A program made the translations under genes and the position numbers. From NCBI GenBank assembly GCA_036702975.1, contig DATNPX010000049.1, positions 92,119 to 156,118 of the forward strand: a stretch of 64,000 nt of DNA. Direction: 5' to 3'. Source of the stretch: DATNPX01 sp036702975. Its GTDB lineage: Bacteria > Cyanobacteriota > Vampirovibrionia > Obscuribacterales > Obscuribacteraceae. Under the pieces are notes generated by a model, which saw only the letters and a list, made by a program, of their open reading frames with translations, made no database searches and was not told the origin of the DNA. Positions 8,471 to 17,454 of the stretch are shown here, piece after piece (position 1 is the first letter of the stretch; each line of letters opens with the position of its first letter).

Positions 8471-8677
8471 AGGATACTCTATTGTGTCCGATTCGGTTTT
8501 ATCCTGTAATCAGTGCCAGCAGAATCGGCACCAGTTTTCATAGTCCAAACTGAAGCATCCTTAGGGTGGTTATGCAGTCAGTGGAACATGGATGAATGTA
8601 AATTAACCGATCCCGAATCTCCAATTTTGGTTGCCACCAGAATGAACGCTGACGCCAACTACGGGGAGATATCACTC

Positions 8678-9004
8678 CTAATACGCATCGACAGGCTCAA
8701 AAAATCCTACATCTCGACGAAACCCGCACCGTCCATGGTGGCCGCGGGTGCGAACAATCACTCTACATCCAGGCGCAACAGTTATTGTTGGAGCAGTGTT
8801 AGACATCATCTGAAGCTCTCTCTTTTTCTGTTCCTCGAACAGATTGACGCCTATAAAAATGCCCGCAAGTACAAAGATGATGGCAACAACAGGCGCAATT
8901 TGCACTATACTAGGCGACTTCTGCATGGCACCATCCTCCAAACAGTTGAGCAACAAATCCTTGTCGAATCGCTGGCAGAGCATCAATAGTTGACGGTCTC
9001 TCAA
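8678..9004 (-). CDS. Small single-pass membrane protein, hypothetical
   Basis: A 108-codon frame. An internal Met (MQKSPSIVQIAPVVAI) begins a protein of about 82 residues with a clear transmembrane helix (IAPVVAIIFVLAGIFIGVNLF), then a charged helix (EEQKKRELQMM) and a basic C-terminus. The helix and charge distribution favour a real gene, but there is no recognisable family and the upstream part may be non-coding. It is divergent from the pseudouridine synthase gene. Confidence 0.5.
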   Translation of the reverse strand: MRDRQLLMLCQRFDKDLLLNCLEDGAMQKSPSIVQIAPVVAIIFVLAGIFIGVNLFEEQKKRELQMMSNTAPTITVAPGCRVIVRTRGHHGRCGFRRDVGFFEPVDAY

Positions 9005-9071
9005 CGATCCTAGCAGAGACTCTCCGAGATCGGATCTCTTCGCGACTTAATCTCCAGGGAACCGCTGTTTA

Positions 9072-9770
9072 ATGACGACCTCTCTCTCAATACTCTATCG
9101 AGACTCCCGCATGATTGTCGTAGACAAGCCATCAGGAATGCTTGTCCACCGAGGTTGGGGCAAGGACCCTATCACAGCAGCAGACATCATTCGCGATGAA
9201 ATCACTCATTGCAGGATTTACGGAGTGCACCGACTGGACCGCGGCACTAGTGGAACATTGATGTTCGCGCTTGATTCGGAAATGGCGCGCTACATCCAGC
9301 AGGAATTGCAAGAAGGCAAAATCGAAAAACGATATATTGCACTGGCTCGCGGTCCGATGCTTGAGCCATGCACGCTCGATCACCCGATTCTCATGAAAGA
9401 AACCGGACGCCGAGTTGACGCGGTAACGGAGTTTGAGCCACTGATGCAAGCAGGCAGATGGTCACTCGTTGAAGCGCGACCACTTACTGGAAGGTTGCAT
9501 CAAATTCGACGCCACCTCAAGCACTTGAATCACCCAATCGTCGGTGATGTTCGCTGGGGGAAGGGCGAAATAAATCGAATGTTCAGAGAGGAACATGGTT
9601 TACACAGAATGGCGCTGCATTGCTATTTCTTGAAATTCAAACAACCAGATGGAGCGTCCGTCTCGATTGAAAGTTCATTGCCGCAAGACCTGGTGGCACC
9701 ACTCAAAAGTATCGGAATGTGGCCGTTGCCGGGGCGGCTCAATACGTTGAAAGCTCAGTCTCAATCATGA
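9072..9770 (+). CDS. truC: RluA-family pseudouridine synthase, TruC-like
   Basis: A 232-residue enzyme that isomerises uridine to pseudouridine in RNA. The catalytic motif HRLDRGTSG lies at about 53-61, with the essential Asp in RLD. KRYIALARG and GRLHQIRRHLKHLNHPIVGD follow. Lack of an S4 domain, the opening LYRDSRMIVVDKPSGMLVHR, and the end GLHRMALHC match the TruC subgroup, which in E. coli modifies tRNA position 65. Substrate assignment is inferred; another RluA-type site is possible. The ATG follows a weak AGGGAA site. It precedes the phosphatase gene by about 85 bp. Confidence 0.88.
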   Translation: MTTSLSILYRDSRMIVVDKPSGMLVHRGWGKDPITAADIIRDEITHCRIYGVHRLDRGTSGTLMFALDSEMARYIQQELQEGKIEKRYIALARGPMLEPCTLDHPILMKETGRRVDAVTEFEPLMQAGRWSLVEARPLTGRLHQIRRHLKHLNHPIVGDVRWGKGEINRMFREEHGLHRMALHCYFLKFKQPDGASVSIESSLPQDLVAPLKSIGMWPLPGRLNTLKAQSQS

Positions 9771-9855
9771 ATTTGATGCAGAAAATTCAAAGTTCAGCAG
9801 TTAGTGGAAAGCACCTCGTGGCATAGAGTCTTTGACTTCTTGTGCAGGTGCTCCG

Positions 9856-10509
9856 ATGGCGAAACGAAGCTTTTTCTCCGCGCTCATTTTGACGTTGCTA
9901 ACGAGCAACGCTATTAATCCAGCTTATAGCCAGCCATGGAAAACCGTCGCTGATCTGCCAGCGTACATATCGGTTTCAAATCAGCTTTATCGAGGAGGAC
10001 AACCATCTGTCGACGGGTTGCGTCAACTGAAAGAAAAAGGAATCAAGACGATCATAAGTTTGCGAAACAACAAACAGCTGACCGAGCAAGAATCTGCAGA
10101 GGCGCAGAAACTCGGAATCAAATTCATCAGCATCCCGATGAATGGCATTCAAAAACCGTCGGCAACAGAGATAGAAATCTTCCTGCATACTGTTGGCGAC
10201 AAAGAGAGTCAACCGGTATTTGTGCACTGCGAAGAAGGAGTCGATCGCACAGGCACAATGGTTGGCATCTACAGAATCGCGACTGACCATTGGACTGCGA
10301 AACGAGCATACGAAGAGATGCTGAAACGTGGGTTCCACCCAATTTATGCGTGGTTGGCGGATTCGGTATTCGACTTCGAAGAGCACTACGGTAAGCCATC
10401 CAAGGGAAGACCGTGGGGCGCAAAGATAATCGACACGCTGGAAAATGCTAAGACTTTTTTCAGCCTGAATCACAACAAGAGCAAGGGCGCTGAACATCCG
10501 CTCGGTTGA
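9856..10509 (+). CDS. Exported tyrosine/dual-specificity phosphatase
   Basis: About 217 residues from the Met of MAKRSFFSALILTLLTSNAI, a signal peptide with likely cleavage after PAYS. The domain is of the cysteine phosphatase superfamily. It opens with VSNQLYRGGQPSVDGLRQLK and IISLRNN and has the P-loop HCEEGVDRTG near 123-132 (nucleophile Cys, invariant Arg). The sequence style (LYRGGQP... GIKTIISLR) resembles the SIW14/DUF442-like and atypical dual-specificity phosphatases. Export suggests a periplasmic or envelope substrate; both phosphoproteins and phospholipids/inositol phosphates are possible. An in-frame start 24 nt upstream would weaken the signal peptide. Confidence 0.85.
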   Translation: MAKRSFFSALILTLLTSNAINPAYSQPWKTVADLPAYISVSNQLYRGGQPSVDGLRQLKEKGIKTIISLRNNKQLTEQESAEAQKLGIKFISIPMNGIQKPSATEIEIFLHTVGDKESQPVFVHCEEGVDRTGTMVGIYRIATDHWTAKRAYEEMLKRGFHPIYAWLADSVFDFEEHYGKPSKGRPWGAKIIDTLENAKTFFSLNHNKSKGAEHPLG

Positions 10510-10739
10510 ACGCCTCTGTTCTGCATATTTTTGGCGACACAGTATTCAAACAAATTTGCAGAGCTTGAGCGATCAATCAACACTCAACAACATAAACTGC
10601 GGGAACGACAGTTAAAGGTTCTGCGTCGCCAGTGAAAGGCACCAGATTACACTTTGAGACTTGGCGCAGAACATACTCGCGAGCCGTACGGTGTGGCGCT
10701 TGGTCCCTAAGCAAAATCACAGCGAAGCGGTACACATCA

Positions 10740-11561
10740 ATGATCATGCAGCGAATCGAAACGAACGGTAGTCACCCCAAAACAGTATTTGCTTGCGGGT
10801 TGATATCTGTCCTCATAGCACTTTATATAGTGCCTTCTGTGCATGAGCTTTTTGGTCACTTTGATTTAGTCGTTGCATATGAGGCAAACGACTTGCTCAA
10901 GAGCCACTTCAGTCTCGCACCAATCGTCGCGCTACTTAATACGCGAGTGGGAGACGTTCTGCTGATAGGTATTCTGACTGCAGCCTTCATGATTCACGCA
11001 CTAAGAGGCGAAAACTTGGATGTTCGTTCTCAGCGCATTGCCTACTACCTTTGGGTAGGGGCAATGTGTCTCAGTACATATGCTCTTGTATGTTTGACAG
11101 AAGGACATTTTCCCCGACCAATTCCTGTCGTCGCCTTGCCGAATCTCGTAGACATTCGGCAGTATTGCCCGATTCATCTTCATACAGATCCAAATAATTC
11201 ATTTCCATCCGGTCATGCATTAGCCTACTGTCTTTTCACAATAATGTATCTCCGCAGGCAGCCCAGGCTTGCCCTATTGGTCGCAACACTTGGAGGTCTC
11301 ATGCTGATATCGCGCTTGATGGTCGGTATACACTGGTTGAGTGACATTATATTTGGTGGCTTGCCGCTCGCTATATTGGTCGCGGCAGTGGCTCAGGAAA
11401 CAAGGCTACGAATGACTCTAAATTGGGCAGAGGTTTTGGTATCAAATCTAGTGCGGCTAACAATTAGAAGATTTCCAACGCCTGCTGGCACAACAGGCGC
11501 GCAGCCGAAGATGGTTACATCACAACCGCTCCCCTCAGCATTACAACAGCGAGCTGGTTAG
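10740..11561 (+). CDS. PAP2-family membrane phosphatase
   Basis: About 273 residues with several membrane helices (VFACGLISVLIALYIVPSV, DVLLIGILTAAFMIHAL, IAYYLWVGAMCLSTYALVCL, and two in the C-terminal half). The phosphatase motifs are FPSGHALAYC (motif 2, near 154-163) and SRLMVGIHWLSDIIFGG (motif 3, near 190-206). The first motif is probably EGHFPRPIPV. Family members dephosphorylate undecaprenyl pyrophosphate, phosphatidate or lipid A. The start at 10740 is chosen because the open upstream part (from 10632) is basic and unlike a membrane protein. An Ala/Pro/Thr-rich tail follows the last helix. Confidence 0.85.
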   Translation: MIMQRIETNGSHPKTVFACGLISVLIALYIVPSVHELFGHFDLVVAYEANDLLKSHFSLAPIVALLNTRVGDVLLIGILTAAFMIHALRGENLDVRSQRIAYYLWVGAMCLSTYALVCLTEGHFPRPIPVVALPNLVDIRQYCPIHLHTDPNNSFPSGHALAYCLFTIMYLRRQPRLALLVATLGGLMLISRLMVGIHWLSDIIFGGLPLAILVAAVAQETRLRMTLNWAEVLVSNLVRLTIRRFPTPAGTTGAQPKMVTSQPLPSALQQRAG

Positions 11562-11778
11562 TTAAGTCACTGCCAGGAAAGTTAGACCACCGTCAACTTG
11601 ACTTCCCGCAAAATCTTGTCATTTAGAGGCTGAGCGGTCTCTTTTCATCAGCATTTTAGTAACGCATTGAGAAAAAACAGAGAAAAATGTGTCAGATTTT
11701 CCGATGAGAGATCTGACGGAATTCACGACTTAGACACAAATACGTCCTAGTCTACGAAAACCCGTTCGGAGAATTGCC
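11562..11778. other. Intergenic region upstream of a small secreted gene
   Basis: A 217-bp gap, AT-rich around 11650-11710. Nothing recognised beyond possible promoter-like sequence. Confidence 0.35.
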
Positions 11779-11940
11779 ATGTTAAAGAAGATCGCTCTGG
11801 CTATCGCCATTCTCGCTTTATCCACGCAATCATCAATACCAAGCTATTCCAATGAGAGCATCACTCCTGGTGACGCGCCAGAGTATTCTCGCCATCTTGA
11901 TCGCACCATTTACCAAATGGACCAAGCAAACGAAAAATAA
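11779..11940 (+). CDS. Small secreted peptide, 53 residues
   Basis: A short open frame with an ATG preceded by CGGAG at a spacing of 8. It encodes MLKKIALAIAILALSTQSS, a credible signal peptide, followed by a mature part of about 33 residues with many S, T and charged residues. It ends 30 bp before the next lipoprotein gene, which suggests a shared transcript. No family recognised. The ribosome binding site and signal peptide together make it more than a chance frame. Confidence 0.6.
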   Translation: MLKKIALAIAILALSTQSSIPSYSNESITPGDAPEYSRHLDRTIYQMDQANEK

Positions 11941-11970
11941 CCTGCTCGATTCTCTTCCCCCGGAGTCCCA

Positions 11971-12558
11971 ATGAAATTTGGTGTTCGCGAGACACCCCAA
12001 TATCCATTCAACAGCTATGAAAACGTTTCTAGCTGCATTCTGGCAACTATAGTTCTGATAACCGGTTGTTCTTCAATACCCTCGTCGCACGCGGTCCAAG
12101 GCGGTCCATGGACGCGCCAGTATTTCGACCTGCCTCGCACCACCGGCAATGCCTATTTAGACGTGCGTCCCGCCCACGATTACCTGGCAAAATACGAATA
12201 CCGATTAGACGTAAAATATGGTGAGCACGAATTCCATGTTGCACCGTTCATGCAAGCGAGCGGCGCACCAAATCTGAAGCTGGATTTCATCGAGCCAGAG
12301 GAAAAGACCGGGCCATTCATACGCATCATTCACGACGCCCAAGCATTCGCTGGACCAAAGATCGAACTCCTGGATCTAAAGGAAGGGAAAATTTTTGACC
12401 CAGGCAACCAGAACGACAGCAAAAAGTCCATAAACAAGTCCATAAACGTTGCCAACGCAAAATTCTCGCCGCTCGGATATCTGGATGCAAATTGCAATTT
12501 CGCCTTGCCGGACGGATCCCTGGCTAGGCAAGACTCGATTGAAGCCGGCGCACCGTGA
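11971..12558 (+). CDS. Lipoprotein of unknown function
   Basis: A 195-residue protein. A hydrophobic stretch ends in a lipobox (SCILATIVLITGCSS, Cys near residue 33). The 20 residues before it are unusually long for a signal peptide, so an internal non-ATG start may be the real one. The mature part contains beta-like segments (YEYRLDVKYGEHEFHVAPFM, LKLDFIEPEE, FIRIIHDAQAFAGPKIELLDL). No family is recognised. It follows the small secreted peptide by 30 bp. Confidence 0.75.
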   Translation: MKFGVRETPQYPFNSYENVSSCILATIVLITGCSSIPSSHAVQGGPWTRQYFDLPRTTGNAYLDVRPAHDYLAKYEYRLDVKYGEHEFHVAPFMQASGAPNLKLDFIEPEEKTGPFIRIIHDAQAFAGPKIELLDLKEGKIFDPGNQNDSKKSINKSINVANAKFSPLGYLDANCNFALPDGSLARQDSIEAGAP

Positions 12559-12646
12559 ACTTTAGGTTGTTGGACTTCCCAAAAGATGCTGCAGGTCCAC
12601 AATGCCAAACCAGCTTATGTTTCGACAAACCTTGCCTCAAATTTAA

Positions 12647-12679
12647 TTGACAAAGTCAACCAATTAAATGACACTGTCA
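12647..12679. promoter_or_regulatory. Two inverted repeats upstream of the marR-GNAT gene
   Basis: Two palindromes lie 26-58 bp before the start codon: TTGAC-AAA-GTCAA at 12647-12659 and TGACA-C-TGTCA at 12669-12679. TTGACA of the first could also act as a -35 box. Position and symmetry fit binding sites for the MarR-type product encoded just downstream (autoregulation), which is inferred. Confidence 0.55.
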
Positions 12680-12704
12680 ATAAATTAACCAGGGAGACTA
12701 GGCT

Positions 12705-13640
12705 ATGCCGATGGTACAAACATTGGACGCCGACATCCAATCGATGCGCCGTTTCAATCGTTTCTACACGCAAAAAATAGGTGTTCTGCAGGAAGGACTA
12801 TTAGATAGTCCATTTTCACTGACAGAGGTGCGCGTTCTGTATGAGCTTGCAACTGGCAAGAACCTCACGGCAAGCCAAATGAACAAGACGCTCGCTCTTG
12901 ACGTCGGTTATTTATCCAGAATTCTACGCAATTTTGAAAAACGGGGACTAGTGGAGCGTGCAGCGTCCAAAACTGATGGACGGGCAAATGTCATCAAACT
13001 GACACCAGCCGGAATCGATGCTTTCCGCCCACTGAACGACCGTTCTTCAGACCAAGTGAAATCAATGTTGAACGAACTTTCGGAGAAAAAACGCAAGGTA
13101 TTGGTTGAAGCAATGAATACGATTGAAAATCTGCTCTCCGACAAAACACCAACGAGCGAGCCATTTGTGCTTCGCCCGCATCAACCTGGTGATATGGGTT
13201 GGGTCGTGCATCGACAGGGATATCTATATGCGCGCGAGTACGGATGGAATCAGGAGTTTGAAGCGCTGGTCGCCGAGATAACAGCGCAGTTCATAAGGAA
13301 CTTCGATGCCAAACGCGAACGCTGCTGGATAGCAGAAATGAACGATGAAATAGTCGGTTCTGTTTTCGTCGTGAAAGAATCGGATACTGTTGCCAAATTG
13401 AGGTTACTCTACGTGGAGCCAAACGCAAGAGGTCTGGGCATTGGTGACAAGCTGGTACGCGAATGCATCAAATTTTCACGACAGTCTGGATACAAAAAGA
13501 TCATTCTCTGGACGAACGACATTTTGCATGCAGCCCGAAAGATTTATGAGCGTGCAGGATTCAAACTAGTCGAAGAGAATAAGCATCACAGCTTCGGCCA
13601 CGATCTAGTTGGACAGACCTGGGAACTCGATCTGACTTGA
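12705..13640 (+). CDS. MarR-family regulator fused to GNAT acetyltransferase
   Basis: A 311-residue two-domain protein. Residues 1-150 are a MarR winged helix: LTEVRVLYELATGKNLTASQ, LDVGYLSRILRNFEKRGLVE, then a wing with SKTDGRANVIKLTPAGIDAF. Residues about 155-311 are a GNAT acetyltransferase, with the acetyl-CoA loop LYVEPNARGLGIGDKLV near 243-259 and the end YERAGFKLVEENKHHSFG. This MarR-GNAT architecture is a known family; a few members acetylate small amines or proteins, and the ligand here is unknown. The ATG has an AGGGAG site. The stop codon lies inside a 17-bp tandem repeat. Confidence 0.92.
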   Translation: MPMVQTLDADIQSMRRFNRFYTQKIGVLQEGLLDSPFSLTEVRVLYELATGKNLTASQMNKTLALDVGYLSRILRNFEKRGLVERAASKTDGRANVIKLTPAGIDAFRPLNDRSSDQVKSMLNELSEKKRKVLVEAMNTIENLLSDKTPTSEPFVLRPHQPGDMGWVVHRQGYLYAREYGWNQEFEALVAEITAQFIRNFDAKRERCWIAEMNDEIVGSVFVVKESDTVAKLRLLYVEPNARGLGIGDKLVRECIKFSRQSGYKKIILWTNDILHAARKIYERAGFKLVEENKHHSFGHDLVGQTWELDLT

Positions 13641-13710
13641 AACTCGATCTGGCTTGAAACTCGATCTGGCTTGAAACTCGATATGATATGAAACTCGATA
13701 TGATATGAGT
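13626..13710. repeat. Five tandem copies of a 17-bp repeat
   Basis: Units at 13626, 13643, 13660, 13677 and 13694 follow the consensus CTCGATCTGGCTTGAAA. The last two are altered to CTCGATATGATATGAAA. The first copy contains the last codons and stop codon of the MarR-GNAT gene, so the array grew out of the gene end. Between convergent genes. Confidence 0.9.
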
Positions 13711-13753
13711 CTACCCACATTAGCGGCATCATTAGAGAGCGAACGCACCCGCA

Positions 13754-16006
13754 TTAACAGCAGCGCATTGGTGGTCCGTCCGTTCCAAATTCAGGCTTAA
13801 TGCTAATGGACTTTCCTGGCGATTCGGTCAATGACGCATCACCAGCGGTGCGCGATTGCATTGTCCCACTCTGGGCACTTTCGGTTCCGGCGGTGGATTG
13901 CTCGGATGCATCCATCTTCTCTAGAGCATCAGAATTAACGGCGATGTGCACTCCTGGTTCTTCGTCGTCGCGTTTGGAAAACCAACTGCGAACGGCTTCC
14001 ACAAGGATTATTAGCACAAGCACCATAAAAAGGCCGCCGAGAGAGGCATCCAAATAATCGTTGAAGATGAGCGCGTTTTGAGTATGCAAGTCACTAACAG
14101 TGCCCGCCTGCAGCTGTGAAGTAAGCAGCTTTGCGTGAGCTAGAAATCCAAGCTTGGGATTTTCGGAGAAGATTTTCAAATAACCAGCACTGAAAGTGAC
14201 AGCCAAAAGCCAGGACAGCGGCAAAAGCGTCACCCACGCATATCTCGCCTTCTTCATTCGAACAATCACTGTAGTAGCGACTGAAAGTGCTACCACGGCT
14301 AGAAGTTGATTAGCGATTCCAAACAGTGGCCACAAGCTATTGATACCACCGAGTGGATCTGTAACTCCTTGATAGAGGAAATAGCCCCAGCCGCCAACGA
14401 CCAACGCGGAACTGAGCATGATGGCTGGATACCAGTTGGTCTCACCCAGGCGTTTCCAACCGATAGCCAAAAAGTCTTGCAACAGGAAACGGCCGACTCT
14501 GGTTCCAGCATCCAGACAAGTGAGGATGAATAAAGCCTCAAACATGATGGCAAAGTGATACCAGAACGAAACATCGTTCCCCAATCCGCTCTGTTTAGAG
14601 ACACCAGAAAAGATATTCGCCATACCGACCGCTAATGTCGGACCGCCACCAGTTCGTCCCATTAGTGTGGTTTCGCCAATGTTCTTGGACAACTCCTGCA
14701 TCGTCGCAGGTGTCACAGGATACCCCCAGGAACTGATAGTAGCCGTTGCCTTAACGATATCGGTACCAACAACTCCCTTCGGGCTGTTTATCGCGAAGTA
14801 AGTTCCAGGCGCAATCGAACAAGCGGCAATAACAGCCATTATAGCTACAGCGGCTTCACATAACATCGAACCATAGCCTATGGGACGAGCATGAGTTTCA
14901 CGCCAAATCATTTTTGGAGTGGTGCCGGAAGACACAAGAGCATGGAATCCTGAAACTGCTCCACAGGCAATAGTGATGAAGCAAAAAGGAAATATATTTC
15001 CAGTGAACAGCGGTCCCTGTCCATTGGTGAATATTGTAAAACGAGGCATTTGCAGGTCTGGATGCAAAATGACAATGCCCAGAGCGAGCAAACTGATTAT
15101 TCCAATCTTCAAAAATGCAGAAAGGTAATCGCGCGGCGCCAGCAAAACCCAAACAGGCAGCACCGAGGCGACAAAGCCATAAATCATGATCGCTACACTA
15201 AGCTGCTCTCCATTCAGAGTAAACCAACTGGCGGTCATCGGATTGGCGGCGATGAACTGCCCGGCATAAACAGCTCCAATGGTGAGCAAAACTCCGATTA
15301 TCGAGCCTTCAATCGTGCGACCAGGTCGCAGAGTCTTCATGTAATACCCAACCAGCATGGCGATCGGAATAGTCATCGCCAAGGTGAACACGCCCCAGGG
15401 ACTGGCCTTGAGAGCGTTCACGACAACTACGGCGAGCACTGCCATCAGTATCATCATGATGAGCAGAATCGCCACCAAGGCAACAGTTCCAGCGGTTGGG
15501 CTTATGGCATCACGCGCCATCTTTCCGAGAGACTGTCCATGCCTGCGCATAGAGGAGCAGAGAATAACGAAATCCTGCACCGCACCGGCCAAGGCAACTC
15601 CGAAAATGATCCACAAAGTACCCGGAAGAAAGCCGAATTGTGCGGCGAGAATGGGTCCCACAAGTGGCCCGGCTCCCGCGATTGCAGCAAAATGGTGGCC
15701 GAAGAGAACCCACTTTTGCGTAGGAACATAATCCTTTCCATCGTCAACCTTGTGCGCCGGCGTCATTTTGTAGTCGTCTAATTCAAAGACTTTCTCGGCA
15801 ATAAATTTGCTGTAAAAGCGGTAGGCGACAACAAATGTTGAGATCGCAGCGGCAAGAATCCAGACGGCGTTGACGTGTTCGTCGCGTCCGATGGCAAGAA
15901 CAGCGAGGCCACTAGCACCAACCAGGCTAATAATTACCCAAATTGCGACCATGAAAGACTTCGGGAGCCCCTGCTTCCGGTTCGTGTTTCCGATTGATGC
16001 CGTCAT
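13754..16006 (-). CDS. cstA: CstA-family carbon starvation permease
   Basis: A 750-residue polytopic membrane protein of the CstA/YjiY family, somewhat longer than the 701-residue E. coli CstA. Characteristic segments are YRFYSKFIAEKVFELDD, TPAHKVDDGKDYVPT, FGHHFAAIAGAGPLVGPILA, VQDFVILCSSMRRHGQSLG and SSGTTPKMIWRETHARPIGY, with about 16-18 helices. Family members take up peptides or pyruvate. The C-terminal 70 residues are a hydrophilic tail rich in S, E and T. It overlaps the upstream nucleoside transporter gene by 4 bp (16003-16006), so the two are translationally coupled. Confidence 0.93.
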   Translation of the reverse strand: MTASIGNTNRKQGLPKSFMVAIWVIISLVGASGLAVLAIGRDEHVNAVWILAAAISTFVVAYRFYSKFIAEKVFELDDYKMTPAHKVDDGKDYVPTQKWVLFGHHFAAIAGAGPLVGPILAAQFGFLPGTLWIIFGVALAGAVQDFVILCSSMRRHGQSLGKMARDAISPTAGTVALVAILLIMMILMAVLAVVVVNALKASPWGVFTLAMTIPIAMLVGYYMKTLRPGRTIEGSIIGVLLTIGAVYAGQFIAANPMTASWFTLNGEQLSVAIMIYGFVASVLPVWVLLAPRDYLSAFLKIGIISLLALGIVILHPDLQMPRFTIFTNGQGPLFTGNIFPFCFITIACGAVSGFHALVSSGTTPKMIWRETHARPIGYGSMLCEAAVAIMAVIAACSIAPGTYFAINSPKGVVGTDIVKATATISSWGYPVTPATMQELSKNIGETTLMGRTGGGPTLAVGMANIFSGVSKQSGLGNDVSFWYHFAIMFEALFILTCLDAGTRVGRFLLQDFLAIGWKRLGETNWYPAIMLSSALVVGGWGYFLYQGVTDPLGGINSLWPLFGIANQLLAVVALSVATTVIVRMKKARYAWVTLLPLSWLLAVTFSAGYLKIFSENPKLGFLAHAKLLTSQLQAGTVSDLHTQNALIFNDYLDASLGGLFMVLVLIILVEAVRSWFSKRDDEEPGVHIAVNSDALEKMDASEQSTAGTESAQSGTMQSRTAGDASLTESPGKSISIKPEFGTDGPPMRCC

Positions 16007-17298
16007 GTTAGTAGTCCCGCTAAGGTGGCTGACAAGTAACTGGCCATTGTTCCGCAGATCAATGCTTTTACTCCCAGTTTAGCCAGATCTTGTCGTCTCG
16101 ACGGTGCGATTTCGCCAATTCCTCCAACCTGAATGGCGATAGAACTCAGGTTGGCGAAACCGCAGAGCGCGAATGTGGCAATCGTTTCAGCCTGGTGGGA
16201 TATTGGTGTCGGCCCTTTCATTAGATTCGAAAGGTCTAGGTAAGCGAAAAACTCATTGAGTGCAATCTTCTCTCCCATCAGCCGCCCCACAGTATGTGCA
16301 TCAGCCCAGGGCACACCAAGCAACCAGGCAACTGGAGCAAAGAAAAGACCGAAGACATCCTTCAACTCAAAGTGAGAGAGGTCGATACCGACCGTATCCA
16401 GACGCATACCTTGCTGGTAAAGAGCGAGTGAGACGTGTGAGACGACGAAATTACACATTGCGATGAGCGCTGTAAATGAGATCAACATCGCGACCACATT
16501 CAGACCTATGCGCAGTCCATCTGATGCACCATGGGCGGCCGCATCAATTATGTTGGCATTGGTGCTCTTCACCTCGATGCTAACTTTTCCTTTGGTCTTC
16601 GATTCCTCCGTTTCCGGATAAACAATCTTCGATATCACGAGCGCGCCTGGAGCCGCCATGATGCTGGCAGTTAGTAAATAAGAAGCCTTGATACCAAATC
16701 CTATATAGACCGCGAGCACGCCACCAGCAACGCAAGCCATCGAACCAGCCATTGAAGCGAGAAGTTCAGACATCGTCATCGACGGTACGTATGGCTTGAT
16801 CAAAAGCTGCGCTTCCACCTGCCCGACAAAGACGCTGGCCGCGTTCGAAAGAGCTTCGCCACCGCTTGCGCCCATCAACATCGAAACGACGCGAGCCACA
16901 ATTTGAACTACGCGCTGCATGATCCCTAGATAGTAGGAGATGCTGACTAGACTGGACACGAAAATAATTGTCGGAACCACACGGAACGCAAATATATAAT
17001 CGGAGCCAGGTCCAAATACCTGCACTAACACTTCCGGCTTTTTGACTAGTGGACCAAAAACAAATCCTGCGCCTTCGTCAGAGAAGTGCAGCAGCTGCGT
17101 GATGCCGTCGCCTATGGTCTTGAACAACTCGCGTCCAAATTCGATCTTTAAGACAAAGATCGCCATGCCGAGTTGAATCAACAAACCTGAAATGACCAGG
17201 CGCCAATTGATTCGCTTGCGATTGTTGGACATCGCGTACGCAATTCCAAAAATGGCAGCAAAGCCTAATAAACCGATCCACCTGAATCCGCCAAGCAA
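16003..17298 (-). CDS. nupC: Concentrative nucleoside transporter (NupC/CNT)
   Basis: A 431-residue inner-membrane symporter for nucleosides. Family features are visible: FVFGPLVKK near 100, FVSSLVSISYYLGIMQ, SNAASVFVGQVEAQLLIKPY near 165-185, GALVISKIVYPETEESK near 232, then NVVAMLISFTALIAMCNF and a last region GFANLSSIAIQVGGIG. These fit the CNT (SLC28/NupC) family, which uses a proton or sodium gradient. The C-terminus overlaps the cstA start by 4 bp. Pairing with CstA suggests a shared scavenging regulation (inferred). Confidence 0.93.
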   Translation of the reverse strand: MLGGFRWIGLLGFAAIFGIAYAMSNNRKRINWRLVISGLLIQLGMAIFVLKIEFGRELFKTIGDGITQLLHFSDEGAGFVFGPLVKKPEVLVQVFGPGSDYIFAFRVVPTIIFVSSLVSISYYLGIMQRVVQIVARVVSMLMGASGGEALSNAASVFVGQVEAQLLIKPYVPSMTMSELLASMAGSMACVAGGVLAVYIGFGIKASYLLTASIMAAPGALVISKIVYPETEESKTKGKVSIEVKSTNANIIDAAAHGASDGLRIGLNVVAMLISFTALIAMCNFVVSHVSLALYQQGMRLDTVGIDLSHFELKDVFGLFFAPVAWLLGVPWADAHTVGRLMGEKIALNEFFAYLDLSNLMKGPTPISHQAETIATFALCGFANLSSIAIQVGGIGEIAPSRRQDLAKLGVKALICGTMASYLSATLAGLLT

Positions 17299-17454
17299 AT
17301 GGACTGCCCCCGGGCTAAATGTTGCGGATTAGTTTATTCGGTTGGCGCCATTAAGTCCACGCCCGCGCCATTGTCAAGGAGAGGACATTCAGGCGGTGGC
17401 ACCGATCCAGAGCTTGACCCCCGAAAGCCTGAGTGAGAAATTATCGAATTTATC

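Noticed and set aside
8513..8989. A 158-codon plus-strand frame
   Set aside because: It overlaps the better supported membrane protein on the other strand and has no recognisable features.
15050..15781. A 243-codon plus-strand frame opposite cstA
   Set aside because: It has no family features, is entirely within a real gene and reflects codon bias.
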